64,000 nt of DNA from Ephydatia muelleri (taxonomy: Eukaryota; Porifera; Demospongiae; Spongillida; Spongillidae): contig JABACO010000023.1 of assembly GCA_013339895.1 (NCBI GenBank), positions 3,392,199 to 3,456,198 of the forward strand, given 5' to 3'. This document shows, in pieces, positions 1 through 12,600 of this stretch. Each line of letters opens with the position of its first letter. The stretch's first letter is position 1. The position numbers were made by a program, and so were the translations under genes. The notes beneath the pieces are model-generated. The model ran no database searches. It saw only the letters and a list, made by a program, of their open reading frames with translations, and was not told the origin of the DNA.

Positions 1-1243
1 GGAGGGGGGAGAGGGGGATTGGTCCCGAGATGTCATGTGGAGTAATGTTGGGCCTGTGCAAAACAGAGTGGCACATATAGAGGGGCTGCCCAAATGCCAT
101 GAGAGGGGGGGGGAAAAAAATTACTTTTTGGAACGCCCCGAGAACTTGGATGATATGCTGGTGGTGACCTGGGAGGAGGATGGGAGAAGTATAAGGGAGC
201 ACTGTTGCAAGGCTGATTACCTTGGTCTTAGTGCCATTCATGCCAAATCGCCGCGACTACATGGAAAGGGGGAGGCAAGTGAGGAAGGAAATGGTTAAGA
301 CAAATCATGAGGGTTTAAAATCAAAGTGGACAGATGGATGATAGTGTGGTCAAAAGGGTGAAGGTGTTTGCTAAATAGCCATTGGATGATTTAAAGTAGC
401 CTGCTGAATGGCAATGGCACAGGAAGATGTGAAGGGACCCTCACCAAGGCCGGAGATGTGAGCTTGGCTTTGCTGGTCTGACTCTGACCATATCCACTGC
501 TGAAGGGAGAGCCAGCATCTCGCGCACACACCTATGTGCAAATGTACATCATGAATGGATGTGGGGTGAAAAGGTGAAGGGAATGTGCGGATAGGGGTAA
601 AGACAAAGCACACCAAAGGTAACAGAAAGGAGGACGAACAGCATGCCAAAGGGAAAGGAAATGTAGACGTGTGGTACACACAGTGAACCAAAGAGTAAAG
701 GAATAATTTGCCAATCGATGGCCTGAGGGATAAATACACCAAAGAATGAGGTGAGGTGAGGTGGAGACAGAGATGCACAGGAGGGTGAGCATTCGTACTG
801 TTGAGAGGAAATCGAACACAGAGTACGACTGCAGATGTGTTTATTAAGTAAGTCTAGTGTGTGTGGTTAGGTGGTGCTTAATACAAGTGAGTGCAATGGG
901 TACAATTGTGACATGATAATTACGTGGTGACAGCTATTAAACAGCATTTGGTGAAATAAAAATAATCAAACAGGGCTCCTAAAAAAAAGGAAATTAAAAA
1001 TGTTGAAGTACAATTAATCATTCTGTACGGTTCGGAGGTTAGTTCTAACACTGAACATTGCTTTTGTTTTCTCCATTGTCACTTTTATTTTTTTGCTTGT
1101 GGTTGTTTCTTTTTTTTATTTGCCAGACTCAGCTACCACATGCATGGAGAATGGCTGCACATTTGTGCTTGATACAAAAGATGGCTGAGATAAGCAAGAA
1201 AGGTCCATGAAGGAAGGGATAAGAGTAAGAAGCAGAGGAGGAG
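1..1243. other. Unassigned sequence left of the assembly gap
   Basis: No family is recognised. A plus-strand open frame at 35-298 (87 codons) has no motif I know and lies in purine-rich sequence. The minus-strand frames at 371-819 look like chance translations of the same biased stretch. It could contain introns of the aminopeptidase gene whose last exons lie right of the gap, but nothing here shows that. Confidence 0.4.
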
Positions 1244-2243
1244 NNNNNNNNNNNNNNNNNNNNNNNNNNNNNNNNNNNNNNNNNNNNNNNNNNNNNNNNN
1301 NNNNNNNNNNNNNNNNNNNNNNNNNNNNNNNNNNNNNNNNNNNNNNNNNNNNNNNNNNNNNNNNNNNNNNNNNNNNNNNNNNNNNNNNNNNNNNNNNNNN
1401 NNNNNNNNNNNNNNNNNNNNNNNNNNNNNNNNNNNNNNNNNNNNNNNNNNNNNNNNNNNNNNNNNNNNNNNNNNNNNNNNNNNNNNNNNNNNNNNNNNNN
1501 NNNNNNNNNNNNNNNNNNNNNNNNNNNNNNNNNNNNNNNNNNNNNNNNNNNNNNNNNNNNNNNNNNNNNNNNNNNNNNNNNNNNNNNNNNNNNNNNNNNN
1601 NNNNNNNNNNNNNNNNNNNNNNNNNNNNNNNNNNNNNNNNNNNNNNNNNNNNNNNNNNNNNNNNNNNNNNNNNNNNNNNNNNNNNNNNNNNNNNNNNNNN
1701 NNNNNNNNNNNNNNNNNNNNNNNNNNNNNNNNNNNNNNNNNNNNNNNNNNNNNNNNNNNNNNNNNNNNNNNNNNNNNNNNNNNNNNNNNNNNNNNNNNNN
1801 NNNNNNNNNNNNNNNNNNNNNNNNNNNNNNNNNNNNNNNNNNNNNNNNNNNNNNNNNNNNNNNNNNNNNNNNNNNNNNNNNNNNNNNNNNNNNNNNNNNN
1901 NNNNNNNNNNNNNNNNNNNNNNNNNNNNNNNNNNNNNNNNNNNNNNNNNNNNNNNNNNNNNNNNNNNNNNNNNNNNNNNNNNNNNNNNNNNNNNNNNNNN
2001 NNNNNNNNNNNNNNNNNNNNNNNNNNNNNNNNNNNNNNNNNNNNNNNNNNNNNNNNNNNNNNNNNNNNNNNNNNNNNNNNNNNNNNNNNNNNNNNNNNNN
2101 NNNNNNNNNNNNNNNNNNNNNNNNNNNNNNNNNNNNNNNNNNNNNNNNNNNNNNNNNNNNNNNNNNNNNNNNNNNNNNNNNNNNNNNNNNNNNNNNNNNN
2201 NNNNNNNNNNNNNNNNNNNNNNNNNNNNNNNNNNNNNNNNNNN
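1244..2243. other. Assembly gap of exactly 1000 N
   Basis: An unbroken run of N from 1244 to 2243. The round length suggests a fixed-size scaffold placeholder, so the true distance is unknown. It probably hides upstream exons of the M1 aminopeptidase. Confidence 0.98.
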
Positions 2244-2309
2244 ATGCTTTGGTATGTCCTATGGCCAGTATGGCAGTCACTGTGTGCTTTATTATGTGTT
2301 CCATTGCAG

Positions 2310-2614
2310 GTTTGGATTCGGCTTGCCTAGGATGGTTCAGGTTGTTACTAAACCCTTTGCCACACCACAGGACCTGATGGATGTATGTGGAACACTATGC
2401 TCCAGATGGGAGTTATGTTGCTTGCTTAAGTTATGACTATCTCATTGTTGTCTATTGTTGTCACCAGGTGCAGACCTTCTTCACACAGCATCCAAATGTT
2501 GGGTCTGCTTTACGGGCTACTCACCAAGCTGTTGAGGTCATTGAAGGAAATATTCAGTGGCTGAAGAACAGCCAAGACAGCATGAGCGCCTGGTTGAAAT
2601 GGTGGACACAATGA
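2310..2614 (+). CDS. M1-family aminopeptidase, last two exons (3' partial)
   Basis: Two exons are visible. The first, 2310-2382, follows an acceptor ending in cattgcag and ends before a GTATGT donor. The second, 2468-2614, follows tcaccag and runs to a TGA at 2612-2614. The junction is phase 0. The joined 73 residues match the end of the ERAP1_C-like domain of gluzincin aminopeptidases (APN, ERAP, puromycin-sensitive): a helix with VTKPFATPQDL, a loop with NVGSALRATHQA, then EGNIQWLKNSQDSMSAWL, equivalent to the family's closing ANIxWVxxN...WL helix. The zinc site (HExxH) and GAMEN motif would lie upstream, in or beyond the gap. In the family this domain closes over the active site. Family call good; exact orthologue unknown. 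Confidence 0.75.
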
Positions 2615-3686
2615 TGGCTCTTCACCTCCACCATACTCTCACTTTAGTCCTTTGTTTTAAATCATCTGCAATTCAGTAGTGTGCAATTTTCTCAGCTGCA
2701 ATAATTATTATGGCTAATCCTAACGATCATGTCATGAGAGCTACCTCAGCAGCACTATGCAAGACAGATTGATTGGCTCCTTCTGGCAATACTGTTATGT
2801 AAGGCGCATTTCAGGAAGGTTCCAGGTTCCGTCTTGTCTTCTCCCTACACTAGCGCTGATGGCAGTGAAAGGTTCTGTACATATATTACATTTAGGCTTG
2901 TTGTAAGAATGAGGTGAATCAGCAAGCATATGTACCCTTAAGTACGAGTTGCAGATCTAGAGAACTTCTAGTGTACCCAGATGACAGTTGTAGTACATTA
3001 GCACTTCAATAGTATTGAGCCAGTTGTGTTAAAAACTGTTTTGTATCTAAACAAAATTTCAATTTTGATATTGCTATAGGTGTATGTTAGACAGTTCGGA
3101 GAACTGATGTGATACTGCTTCTAGAATTGTGTTCCAGACAGTTGTAGTGTAGTCTGATTAGAGTTCCAGTCATCAAAGTTTCCCTTACAACTTTGTAGTG
3201 ACACTTCCATTGACCCAGAAAACTAGGTTCAGGATGTAGTCTATGCTTTGGTCTTGACATGGTATGAGTCGTGACGGGTTAAGGCATGCAAATGCACTTT
3301 AAAAAGCAGCCGTGTTGTCATGATATGACAGTTGAGGTATTCTTAATGGCAGATTCTCATGGTGATGTCATGCAGGATTGAATGTACAAAAAAATGCCTA
3401 CACATTGCCTGTGGTCAGGCATCTTTGTCAATAAAAGGTTTGGAAAATCAAATTAACTTTATGCGTATATTGAAGTCACCTAAAGTGTCAATGGCCACGA
3501 AAGATGAGTTCAGAATGATACAAGAAAGTTGGCTCATCAATTTCCAGGCCCAACATAAAAAAGAGTAGCACGAGCATCAAAAGGTGTGTACTGTCCTTTC
3601 ATTTTCAAATATAGTAGTATACTTGGCTATACCGTTGCCACATGTAGTCAGTGAGAAGATTTCTATTTGTGAAACAAATGTCAACT
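2615..3686. other. 3' flank of the aminopeptidase and intergenic DNA
   Basis: AT-rich sequence with no recognisable coding exon. An open frame at 3359-3568 (69 codons) has no recognisable features. An AATAAA near 3430 is far from the stop codon at 2614, so it is only a weak candidate poly(A) signal. Confidence 0.4.
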
Positions 3687-4194
3687 ATCAACATCCGTAA
3701 TCACATTAGCACTAGAAAAGGAATTCTTTGCTCTGTTGCTAATACTTTCTTGAATTTGATGGCCCAAATTTTATTGACTTCCACAATTACTTGATCTGTT
3801 GCCTCATGAAAATATAAATTAGAATCTCAGTGCAATAAAAAGGCTTTTCAACCTCTCTAAAATGAGGAGTATGCGATTCTTAGTTTTCTCCTACTACTTT
3901 TAATATTTCCATAGTTCGCTTGATTTCAGTGACAGTACCATACTTATTGCAGTGCTGGTCATACACAACATGTTGCAGTAGTTTCCTTTTTTCCATATAT
4001 CAATTCACATGCATATGCATGCTACATGTTTCTCGATATGACCTTTCAGTTTGTAGAATGTGAATCAAGTGTGTGCTAAAAGGTTGCACATTGACCTGGG
4101 AGATGCCTTCTGTGCTGCTTCTTGTCCACCACTACACGGATGAGATCTTGTATTACCCAGTGGGGATGAAAATATCTATGTTCAAATGGTAAAC

Positions 4195-4295
4195 TAGTCT
4201 CGGTCCCAGATTCTCTAACCGCAGCTGCGGATGGATTACATCACGGCATTGCGGTGATGATCCGCTGCTGTGGTTACAGGGTCTGGGGCCGAGAC
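4195..4295. mobile_element. 101-bp palindromic MITE, MULE-like ends
   Basis: The sequence folds back almost end to end: the left arm begins tagtctcggtcccaga and the right arm ends tctggggccgagac. It is flanked by an 11-bp direct repeat, aaatggtaaac, at 4184-4194 and 4297-4307. Its ends resemble the TIR of the larger element at 45798-46918, so both probably used the same transposase. The same insertion, with the same target repeat, is at 54293-54399, so it predates the segmental duplication. Confidence 0.75.
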
Positions 4296-5445
4296 AAAAT
4301 GGTAAACTTCCCACAGCATAGTAGCAAGATCCTATCATGTCAGCATCGCAATAGTTAGTACTTTTAGTAACAATCTGATTACATCCGAATGTTAATGAAA
4401 TTATGTGGCTTTGGGACAGTGGCATGCGACACGTAGCATAATGTATTCAGTCCTTATTACTAATCCTCATGTCTGAGGTTATACCTGCTGCCTGCATGAC
4501 TTTTATGCTTGCTGCATGACTTTAATGGATCATGACCAAGGTATATAACACAGGAAAAAGATGAGTCTAATCAAGTTTTGATTTTATAAAGGATTAAAAA
4601 ATCCTCTGTAAAATCATTGTGTGATTGAACATTAAAATCAGACAAGTGTGATTTTACTGTTCGATCAAGTAATGATTCCCAAAGGATTATACGGCCTGTG
4701 AATTCTATGCTTGCTGCATGACTTAATAGATCATGACTGATGTCTATCATTTGATGCATGACATAATGGATCATGGCTGAGGTCCATCATTCTATGCTTG
4801 ATGCCAGCATGACTTCCTCACAGCCATCACAACTCTTCCACTACCACAATAAGCTATAAATTTACTTTAAAATGTTATACAGTGCATATTTGGAACACAC
4901 CAAGCTGACAAGACTCTACTATTATAAACAACATTAATACTGCCAAATCATACCGTCCATCTTCCAGTTGCAGGAAAAATTCAAAAGCTAAGAAGCTAAA
5001 GTTTATAATATGCAGGAATGTTTTAAAACTTATAATCTGTCTGTAGTGTATTAATTTCCAGTTTTTCTCCTTGAAAGGGAAGGGGGGTGGGTGTGGGGTG
5101 GTGTGGGGTGGGTGTGGGGGGTGTTGGCATATGGATAGCATATGGCTGATGGTGGATAAAACATGGAAAGCAGAGTTGTGTGCAAAATTCAGTGTCACTT
5201 TCAATAAGAAAGCTCTGAAGCATGTTGCAAATGCAGCATGAAGTATATGACATGTACTGTTTGCATGATGCCTTCCAAGTATCAATATATGAATCACTGT
5301 AGTTCACAAGTTATACATCAACCAATCTTTAATGCTACAAATGGCACCGCCGTTGACATTTACAAACCATAATGTACGAACACAACTGTAAATTCTGATG
5401 CTGCAAAAGTCACATCAGTTGTGTTACAATGTATTTACACTACAT

Positions 5446-6621
5446 TTATCGGTTCAGCTGTGGCATTAAAATGAGTAAATCTTTCATGGTTGGACGATTC
5501 ACAGGATCTTCACAGATGCATCTCCTTATAACCATTGCTATTTCTTGCCACAGCAAAGTGTCAATCAGTGTGTCTATCAGGGTGTTGTCTGGAAACTTTC
5601 TCATCGCCATTTCAAGCAGCAGTATACCGTAACTGTACACATCCATCTTTGGAGACTGCCATTTGGGATTCATAGACTCTGGAGCTGCATAGGTTTGATT
5701 TCCCGGACCCTTGGTTGTCACTTTAGAGAGAAAGTTAGCAGACCCATAGTCAGACACCTTAGCTTTCCAGTTACCTGATCCAATTGGCTCGAGAAGCACA
5801 TTTGCACTGCTAACATCTCGATGGATGATAGGGTCAGGCCTCATTAGATGAAGGTAGTTGAGACCACGAGCCAGATCTGTGCTAACAGAGATCACATGAC
5901 CTCGTGAAAATACTTGACTAGGTGCTTCGATGATGTTTCGCAGGTTTGCTGGCATTAGCTCTGTAACGATCACAGGCCTATTGTCATCCAAGGTGGCTCC
6001 AATAAATAGGAGAAGATTGGGATGTCGTACACTTGCTGCTATATTCATCTCCCTGAGAAACAGGTCAATGTTATATGGTGAGACAATTGCTTCATGTATG
6101 AGCTTAGCAGCAACCCTGACACCACGGAACATAGCCACTCTCACCTCACCCCATCCTCCTACACCAAGAGGCTTTCCCTCTATCAGGTCTATCTCATCAC
6201 ATTCTATTTTCCATGATGACTTCAAATAGTTTGGTATGCCTTGAGTGACTGGGTATCTCAGTTGCACTTCAGATTGTTGCCTTGACAATACAAGTTCTTG
6301 CTCTGCCATTGCAGCCCTCTCATTTGCTTTTCTAGCTTGCTCACCTCTCTCTTCTGCCAAATGAACTTGATGTCTGATTTGCTGTTGCAATGCTTCATTT
6401 TGTTGCTTAGTTTCAAGAAGCAGTTGCTCAGCCTTTGCTGCTCTCTGTTCTGCTCTTAGAGCTTTCTCCTTTGAGTTTCTAGCTTCCTCTTCTGCTCTTG
6501 TTGCCCTCTGTTCTGCTCTTGTTGCTCTCTGTTCTGCTCTTGTTGCTCTCTCTTCTGCTCTTGTAGCTCTCTCTTCTATTTTTTGAACTTGCTGTCTGAT
6601 GTGCTGTTGCAATGCATCATT
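5446..6621 (-). CDS. Gene A last exon: coiled coil plus protein kinase domain
   Basis: 391 codons plus stop. The exon is set to begin at AATGATGCA after an acceptor ending in ggaacag. Upstream of that the frame differs from the paralogue by indels, so it is probably intron; a start at the ATG of MNLEHMEQ is an alternative. Residues about 1-125 are a coiled coil with four ATRAE-type heptads. The kinase domain follows: glycine loop GVGGWGEV, VAAKLI lysine, catalytic loop HRDVSSANVL, metal motif DYG in place of DFG, then YAAPES and DVYSYGILLLEM. Catalytic Lys, both Asp and the loop Asn are present, so activity is plausible. HRDVSSAN and overall shape favour TKL. The frame ends QLNR-stop at 5446. 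Confidence 0.85.
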   Translation of the reverse strand, partial: NDALQQHIRQQVQKIEERATRAEERATRAEQRATRAEQRATRAEEEARNSKEKALRAEQRAAKAEQLLLETKQQNEALQQQIRHQVHLAEERGEQARKANERAAMAEQELVLSRQQSEVQLRYPVTQGIPNYLKSSWKIECDEIDLIEGKPLGVGGWGEVRVAMFRGVRVAAKLIHEAIVSPYNIDLFLREMNIAASVRHPNLLLFIGATLDDNRPVIVTELMPANLRNIIEAPSQVFSRGHVISVSTDLARGLNYLHLMRPDPIIHRDVSSANVLLEPIGSGNWKAKVSDYGSANFLSKVTTKGPGNQTYAAPESMNPKWQSPKMDVYSYGILLLEMAMRKFPDNTLIDTLIDTLLWQEIAMVIRRCICEDPVNRPTMKDLLILMPQLNR

Positions 6622-9600
6622 CTGTTCCATGTGTTCAAGATTCATGCTCATTATGCATACAATATAAGATTTCACACATACAACTAAGAATGCATCCATT
6701 CACTTTACATCAAGTACCTAAATGCACCTATAATGTTGGACTGTACGCAACTACATATAATACATCCATTTATGCATTTACATAACGTCTGTCACACACT
6801 ATAAAGGTTGGCCTGATGATTGTACATGTACACCTCACCTTGCTTTGGGAATTCTTCAATACTTCAATGATATCTTTGTGACCTTTTTCAACTGCTATGT
6901 CCATGGGTGTTTTTTCATTCTGAGGATTACACATTACATCTAGATTATGTACACTATGACATTCCAGCGCAAAATTAACAGTGTACACAGAACACTGACA
7001 ACATGAGGCAGCACACAAATATAAAGGTATCGAAAAATGTGGTTTACACAAACTGGTGTCGGTTTAACGAAAGCCTGCGGTTGGTTCTTGCAGTCCGATT
7101 CCACATCTCTTCCACCTTAGCTAGGCAACACGATGAGCGATGTTGTTGCCTTCAGTGTTTCGTGGTAATTAGTGGTGTGTGTCTCTGTGTTGGGCTTCCT
7201 TGAACATGGGTTTATAGACATTCCCACCGGAACTAACTTGCCTGACTTTACTGCAGGTGAAACAGACGGGTCGACTTCAAGAGGAGAGGGTTGTTCTAGT
7301 GATGCCTCCGAGTTCTTAGCTGCAGTGACATCACTCTTTTCACATCTCCAAGCATCTTGCGATGGCTCCACGTCAGTGCAGACCTAAAGTGGTCAAACTG
7401 ATGACGCCACCGTCTGTCGTCATTCAACTCCACTACGATGAACATGGGACCTGACAACAAGTGAACGGTTCTATGAATGCAGATGAGTGTACCGTGGTGT
7501 ACACGGGATCGCCTGGACTGAATGAACGTGACTTGGCTCATTGGTTGTGGGAGCTCTGTGTGACGTTGCTGGTCTGAGAAACATTGATGGATAAATTCAG
7601 GTCTATGTTGTCCAGCAATGAGTGGGGCTTACGACTTAGCAGCAACTCAGCCAGAGTATGGCCTAGAGTGGCGTGTGGTGTGAGCCAATATGTGAATAAG
7701 AAACAAGAAGGCTTGTTTCCACATCTACATGCATCAGACTTCTTGATAGCCTCTGTAAAGGTCTGGACACAGCGTTCAGCTAAACTGTTGCTGGAAGAAT
7801 GGTAAGACCATTGCAGGTGACTAAGGTTTTGGACTCTCTGCTTGTAAGGTACTGCAGTTATCTGACACGAGCTGTTCTGGAATGCTGGGAGTAACATTAC
7901 ACAAGAACCTGATAGCACTCTGAGATGAACTTGAAGGAACAATGCCTACTTCCAGCCACTTGGAATGTTCATCCACCAAGATGATAAAGTGTTTGCCTAT
8001 GAAGGGATCGGTAAAATCAATGTGGAGGCGAGAAAGCGGTTTGTTTGGGACTCCCAAGGTGCAAGGTGCTATAGGCGAGGGATGTAGCATTTGCTTGACA
8101 CAAGGGGCAAGTTTTGCCCTTGTCCTCTAGGTCCTTGTCTATACCACCACAAGATCATGCCTCTGGCTAGCAATTTCATTCGGATATCCTAGGGTGTGCA
8201 TCCTGGAGGATCTGTAACACTGCCTTCTGACCTACAACTGCAACAACCACACGACTACCCCCCACAGCACACATCCGTCTCATACTCACCCCCCTCTACG
8301 TAAAGGGGTGGAACTCAGGCTTGTTGCCATTTACATGTTGTACAACAAAAGTACAAATAAAGTGAGTGTGGTAATAAGATTGTGTTTGATGGCAGACCGT
8401 TATATCCACTCTTATGAGCTCTTTTTTATGGACACAAGGAATCTTTGTTCTAATCTCTTATGCATCAATATAAAATGATCCTTCCTGACATGTACAGTAT
8501 CAAGTGTGCACTACATGATTGAATATTCTAGCATTATGACAATGTTCACTACAGCATGTACATCAGTGCTGGCCGAATGCATAATAGTATATGTGTGGCT
8601 CCACACTTAATAATTTATCTCTCCACCTCCTCCCCACACCACTACCACCGTTTAGTAATGGCCACCTCTATAACGTGAGATACTAATAATTAAATTGCGC
8701 ATGCGCTCGGTGCAGGTGATTACTTCACTAATTAAATCAATCCAAGCTACTAATTATTACAGTGTTAACAATGTTTTGATCGATTAGCCTCATTCAGAAA
8801 GTCCAGTGTCATTCACATCACTAATATAGCACCTCCACACAGCTAGCTGGATGATAGGTACCTTCATGCCTATACAATTGAATCCACCGGTAACTCAGAT
8901 GAGGTCACGTATTGATACACATACTGTAGCTATCACAAACTGGGTCGTGATGCATTGAAAAACCATATCCCGAAACTTGACATGACCAATAATTTGGGAC
9001 AGTACAGTACACTGTAGATGTACACAGCAACACTGTAACTAATTTAACAATCACACAAGCACACACAATTGCCACTAAATGTAGAGACCACATATCAACC
9101 ATCCATACACACCTGCACCAATAGATGTGTAATGATCTGAACTACATGTATGATCGCCATGTCGCTCAGTTTGCTTGTCGGTGGTTCAGGACGACGCCTT
9201 GGCCGTACAATGACACACTTGTACTAACACTATCCTGGTATGGCATATATTGTGCATCATGAGTACATTGTTTGCTTTGACATCACTTTGTTAACTGCAT
9301 GTATCAGCACACAGGCTAGGCTGTCACACACACAATATATAGGTATGTTCATATATTATAATGAGTTACAAGTAGTCTACCTACACACTGTACCTTAGTG
9401 GCCTGATTGACATTAGCTCCTGCTTCAATGAGTGTCTTCACTATGTCAAGATGTCCTTTATCACTTGCTTTGTGCAGTGGACTCCAACCATACTGCAATA
9501 CAAATGTCATCATGACCAGAGGCTGGACCAGTGGAGGTGAGTGTTCAAGTATTACATGACAAATGTACATGCCAACATTTCTGTACATGCAAATTAATAA

Positions 9601-12600
9601 GCAGAATATTGTTTGATCATTATGGTATTAACCACTGATTTACTGTCTGTCGTCATTCAACTCCACTATGATAAACAAGGGACCTGACAACAAAGTGAAT
9701 GGTTCCAGGAACCCAGTTGAGTGATCCTTGAAACTTCTGGCATGCACCGGATCACCTGGACTGAGTGAACATGACTTGGCTTCTTGGTTGTGGGAGATCT
9801 TTTTGATGTTGCTGGTCTGAGAAACATTGATGGCTAAATCCAGGTGTACATTGTCCAGCAACGACTTAGCAGCAACTCAGCCTGAGTATGGCCTAGAGTG
9901 GCTTATGGTGTGAGCCAATATGTGAATAAGAAACAAGAAGGCTTGTTTCCACATCTACATGCATCAGACTTTTTGATAGCCTCTGTAAAGGTCTGGGACA
10001 CAGTACTCAGCTAAACTGTTGCTGGCTGGAAGAATGGTAAGACCATTGCAGGTGACTAAGGTTTTGGACTCTCTGCTTGTAAGGTACTGCAGATATCTGA
10101 CACGAGCTGTTCTGGAATGCTGTGAGTAGCATGCAATAACATTATGCAAGAACCTGATAGCACTCTGAGATGAACATGAAGGAACAATGCCTACTTCCAG
10201 CCACTTGGAATGCACATCCACCAAGATGATAAAGTGTTTGCCTATGAAGGGATCGGTAAAATCAATGTGGAGGCAAGAAAGCGGTTTGTTTGGGACTCCC
10301 AAGGTGCAAGGTGCTATAGGCGAGGGATGTAGCATTTGCTTGACACAAGGGGCAAGTTTTGCCCTTGTCCTCTAGGTCCTTGTCTATACCACCACAAGAT
10401 CATGCCTCTGGCTAGCAATTTCATTCGGATATCCTAGGGTGTGCATCCTGGAGGATCTGTAACACCGCCTTCTGACCTACAACTGCAACAACCACACGAC
10501 TACCCCCCACAGCACACATCCGTCTCATACTCACCCCCCTCTACGTAAAGGGGTGGAACTCAGGCTTGTTGCCATTTACATGTTGTACAACAAAAGTACA
10601 AATAAAGTGAGTGTGGTAATAAGATTGTGTTTGATGGCAGACCGTTATATCCACTCATATGAGCTCTTTTTTATGGTCACAAGGAATCTTTGTTCTAATC
10701 TCTTATGCATCAATATAAAATGATCCTTCCTGACATGTATAGTAGCACGTGTGCACTAATCGTGTAAACAGCAGCACAGTTACGTGTATTTGTACACTAC
10801 ATGATTGAATATCCTAGCATTACACTACAGCATGTACATCAGTGCTGGCCGAATGCATATTAGTATTTGTGTGGCTTCACACTTGATATTTTATCTCTCC
10901 ACCTCCTCCCCACACCACCACCACCCATTTAGTAATGGCCACCCACACAGGGAGTCCCATACACATACAAGTGCATGCAGCAGGTGCATATGCATGTGAC
11001 AAGTGTGGTAAACTTCAAGCTCCTTTGTGGAAATATCAATGACCTCATTCTTGAATATTTTGCCACTTCTAGAGAGGCTATGGTTGCTGGAAGGTTTGCC
11101 ACAGAAGTCACAGGTCCTTGTTGCTAGATCCCTACTTGAATCCAGTGGAACAAGCATCCCCATCCAGTTGTGTATCCCTACTGACAAGCCTATCACACTG
11201 TACAGAACAACAAAGGTGGCCATGATGGAGGAGGTGGAGGAGAGACAAGTAGGAACAGTCTCCACACAGAGAGACAGTACAAGCACAAGATGGAACTGTG
11301 CACCGGTCTCTCCAGGAAAGAATAGCTACTTACAGTGTTTAGCGAATACCGTTTCGATACACCTTACAACCAGCCAGACGAAAGCCCTCTCTTCACTCCT
11401 GTTGAAGTACTGTGACATCTTCCCCACTCCACAGGAGCCCTAGACCTCACATCAAAGCTGCATCTCAGTATTGACACAGGATCAGCTCACCCTATTCGCC
11501 AGCATGTCCAACAAGTGCCCACAACACAAAGAGAGGTGGTCAAGAGGCTTCTTGATTCAGCCATCCAGTAGCCCTTGAGCATCACTGATTGTACTAGCAA
11601 CAAAGAAAGACGAATCTCCATGTTTTTGTGTGGACTACTGTAAACTGAATGAAGTGACACGAAAGGATGTATACCCACTGATACGGATTGACAAGTATCT
11701 AGAAACATTCGCAGAAACACAAACTGTTTTCGACCCTGGAACTTGCCAGTGGCTATTGGCAAGGCTGCTTGTCATCTGGAGGCCACTGAGAACCATTTTG
11801 AAAGGTGGTAGGTGCATTTCAAAGGGCAAAGGGCATGATTTTGAATTCAAAAAGCCCTTCAGCTGTGCAAAAAGCAGTTTTTTGCCGGTCTTCACTTCCA
11901 AGTTCCACCAGTGTACCTTGATGACATCATTGTCATGGGTAAGACATTTGCAGAGCATTTGAACAATTTGGATCTGGTGTTCTCACGCATAAGAGATGCA
12001 GGGTTGAAGATAACCAGAAACGTATTAGAAGAAGTCTGCTATCTAGCCCACCAAGGCAGCTGACCCAGAGAAAACTGCAAAAGTGCAGCAATGGGCCGGC
12101 CCATTCCAGCATTTGTCGAGGAAGTGCAACAATTCCTTGGACTGGCCAACTATTACCATCGGTTTATCCCAAAGTTTGCTCACATTGCTAAACTACTACT
12201 AAAATTGACTGAACACACTGCTTCCTTTAATTGGACAAGTGAGTGTCAGCAGTCATTTGAGAACCTCTTCAAACTTTTCTCATATCCCGTTCTGAGTTAC
12301 CCTAACTTTAAGTTGCCATTCTTTCTGGACCCTTATGCTAGTAATGATGCTATAGGAGCTGGATTGTCTCAACTGGATGAGCAGGCAATGAACGAGTGTT
12401 GGCATATGGCAGTCATTTGCTGAGAAAGGCAGAAAAGAACTATTGGGTGACTAGGAAGGAGTTACTTTCTGTGGTGTCATTTACAGCCCACCTCGACTCT
12501 ACCTATTGGGATATTGCTCCACGTTGTGAACCGACCATGCTCCACTGACCTGGCTATACAAGATGGAACTGTGCACCGGTCTCTCCAGGAAAGAATAGCT

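Larger units (their letters stand above)
3687..9240. repeat. Segmental duplication, copy A (partner 53785-59260)
   Basis: This block aligns in direct orientation with 53785-59260, about 50 kb away. Similarity starts at matching tcaacatccgtaatc near 3687 and 53787. It continues through the palindromic MITE, the kinase exon, the 81-bp ankyrin exon, the gypsy-C remnant and an intronic block near 9200. Differences are substitutions and short indels, for example a 63-bp coiled-coil repeat difference in the kinase exon. It is best read as a tandem gene duplication that carried the 3' half of the ankyrin-kinase gene. Confidence 0.85.

Noticed and set aside
35-298. 87-codon plus-strand ORF near the left edge
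   Set aside because: No motif, no splice or homology support, purine-rich composition; kept only as unassigned sequence.
1129-2436. Long open frames on both strands across 1129-2436
   Set aside because: They are almost entirely the N gap; only a few real codons at the ends support them, and the plus-strand frame is better explained by the aminopeptidase exon at 2310-2382.
4153-4425. 90-codon minus-strand ORF, partly shared with 54251-54442
   Set aside because: It reads through the palindromic MITE and its flanks; the shared part is due to the segmental duplication, not coding conservation.
5061-5130. G-rich tract ggtgggtgtggg considered as a functional G-quadruplex
   Set aside because: The paralogous region at 55200-55235 has a different, shorter tract, so there is no sign of conservation.
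5930-6229. 99-codon plus-strand ORF, also at 56029-56328
   Set aside because: Antisense shadow of the kinase domain; conserved only because the kinase is.
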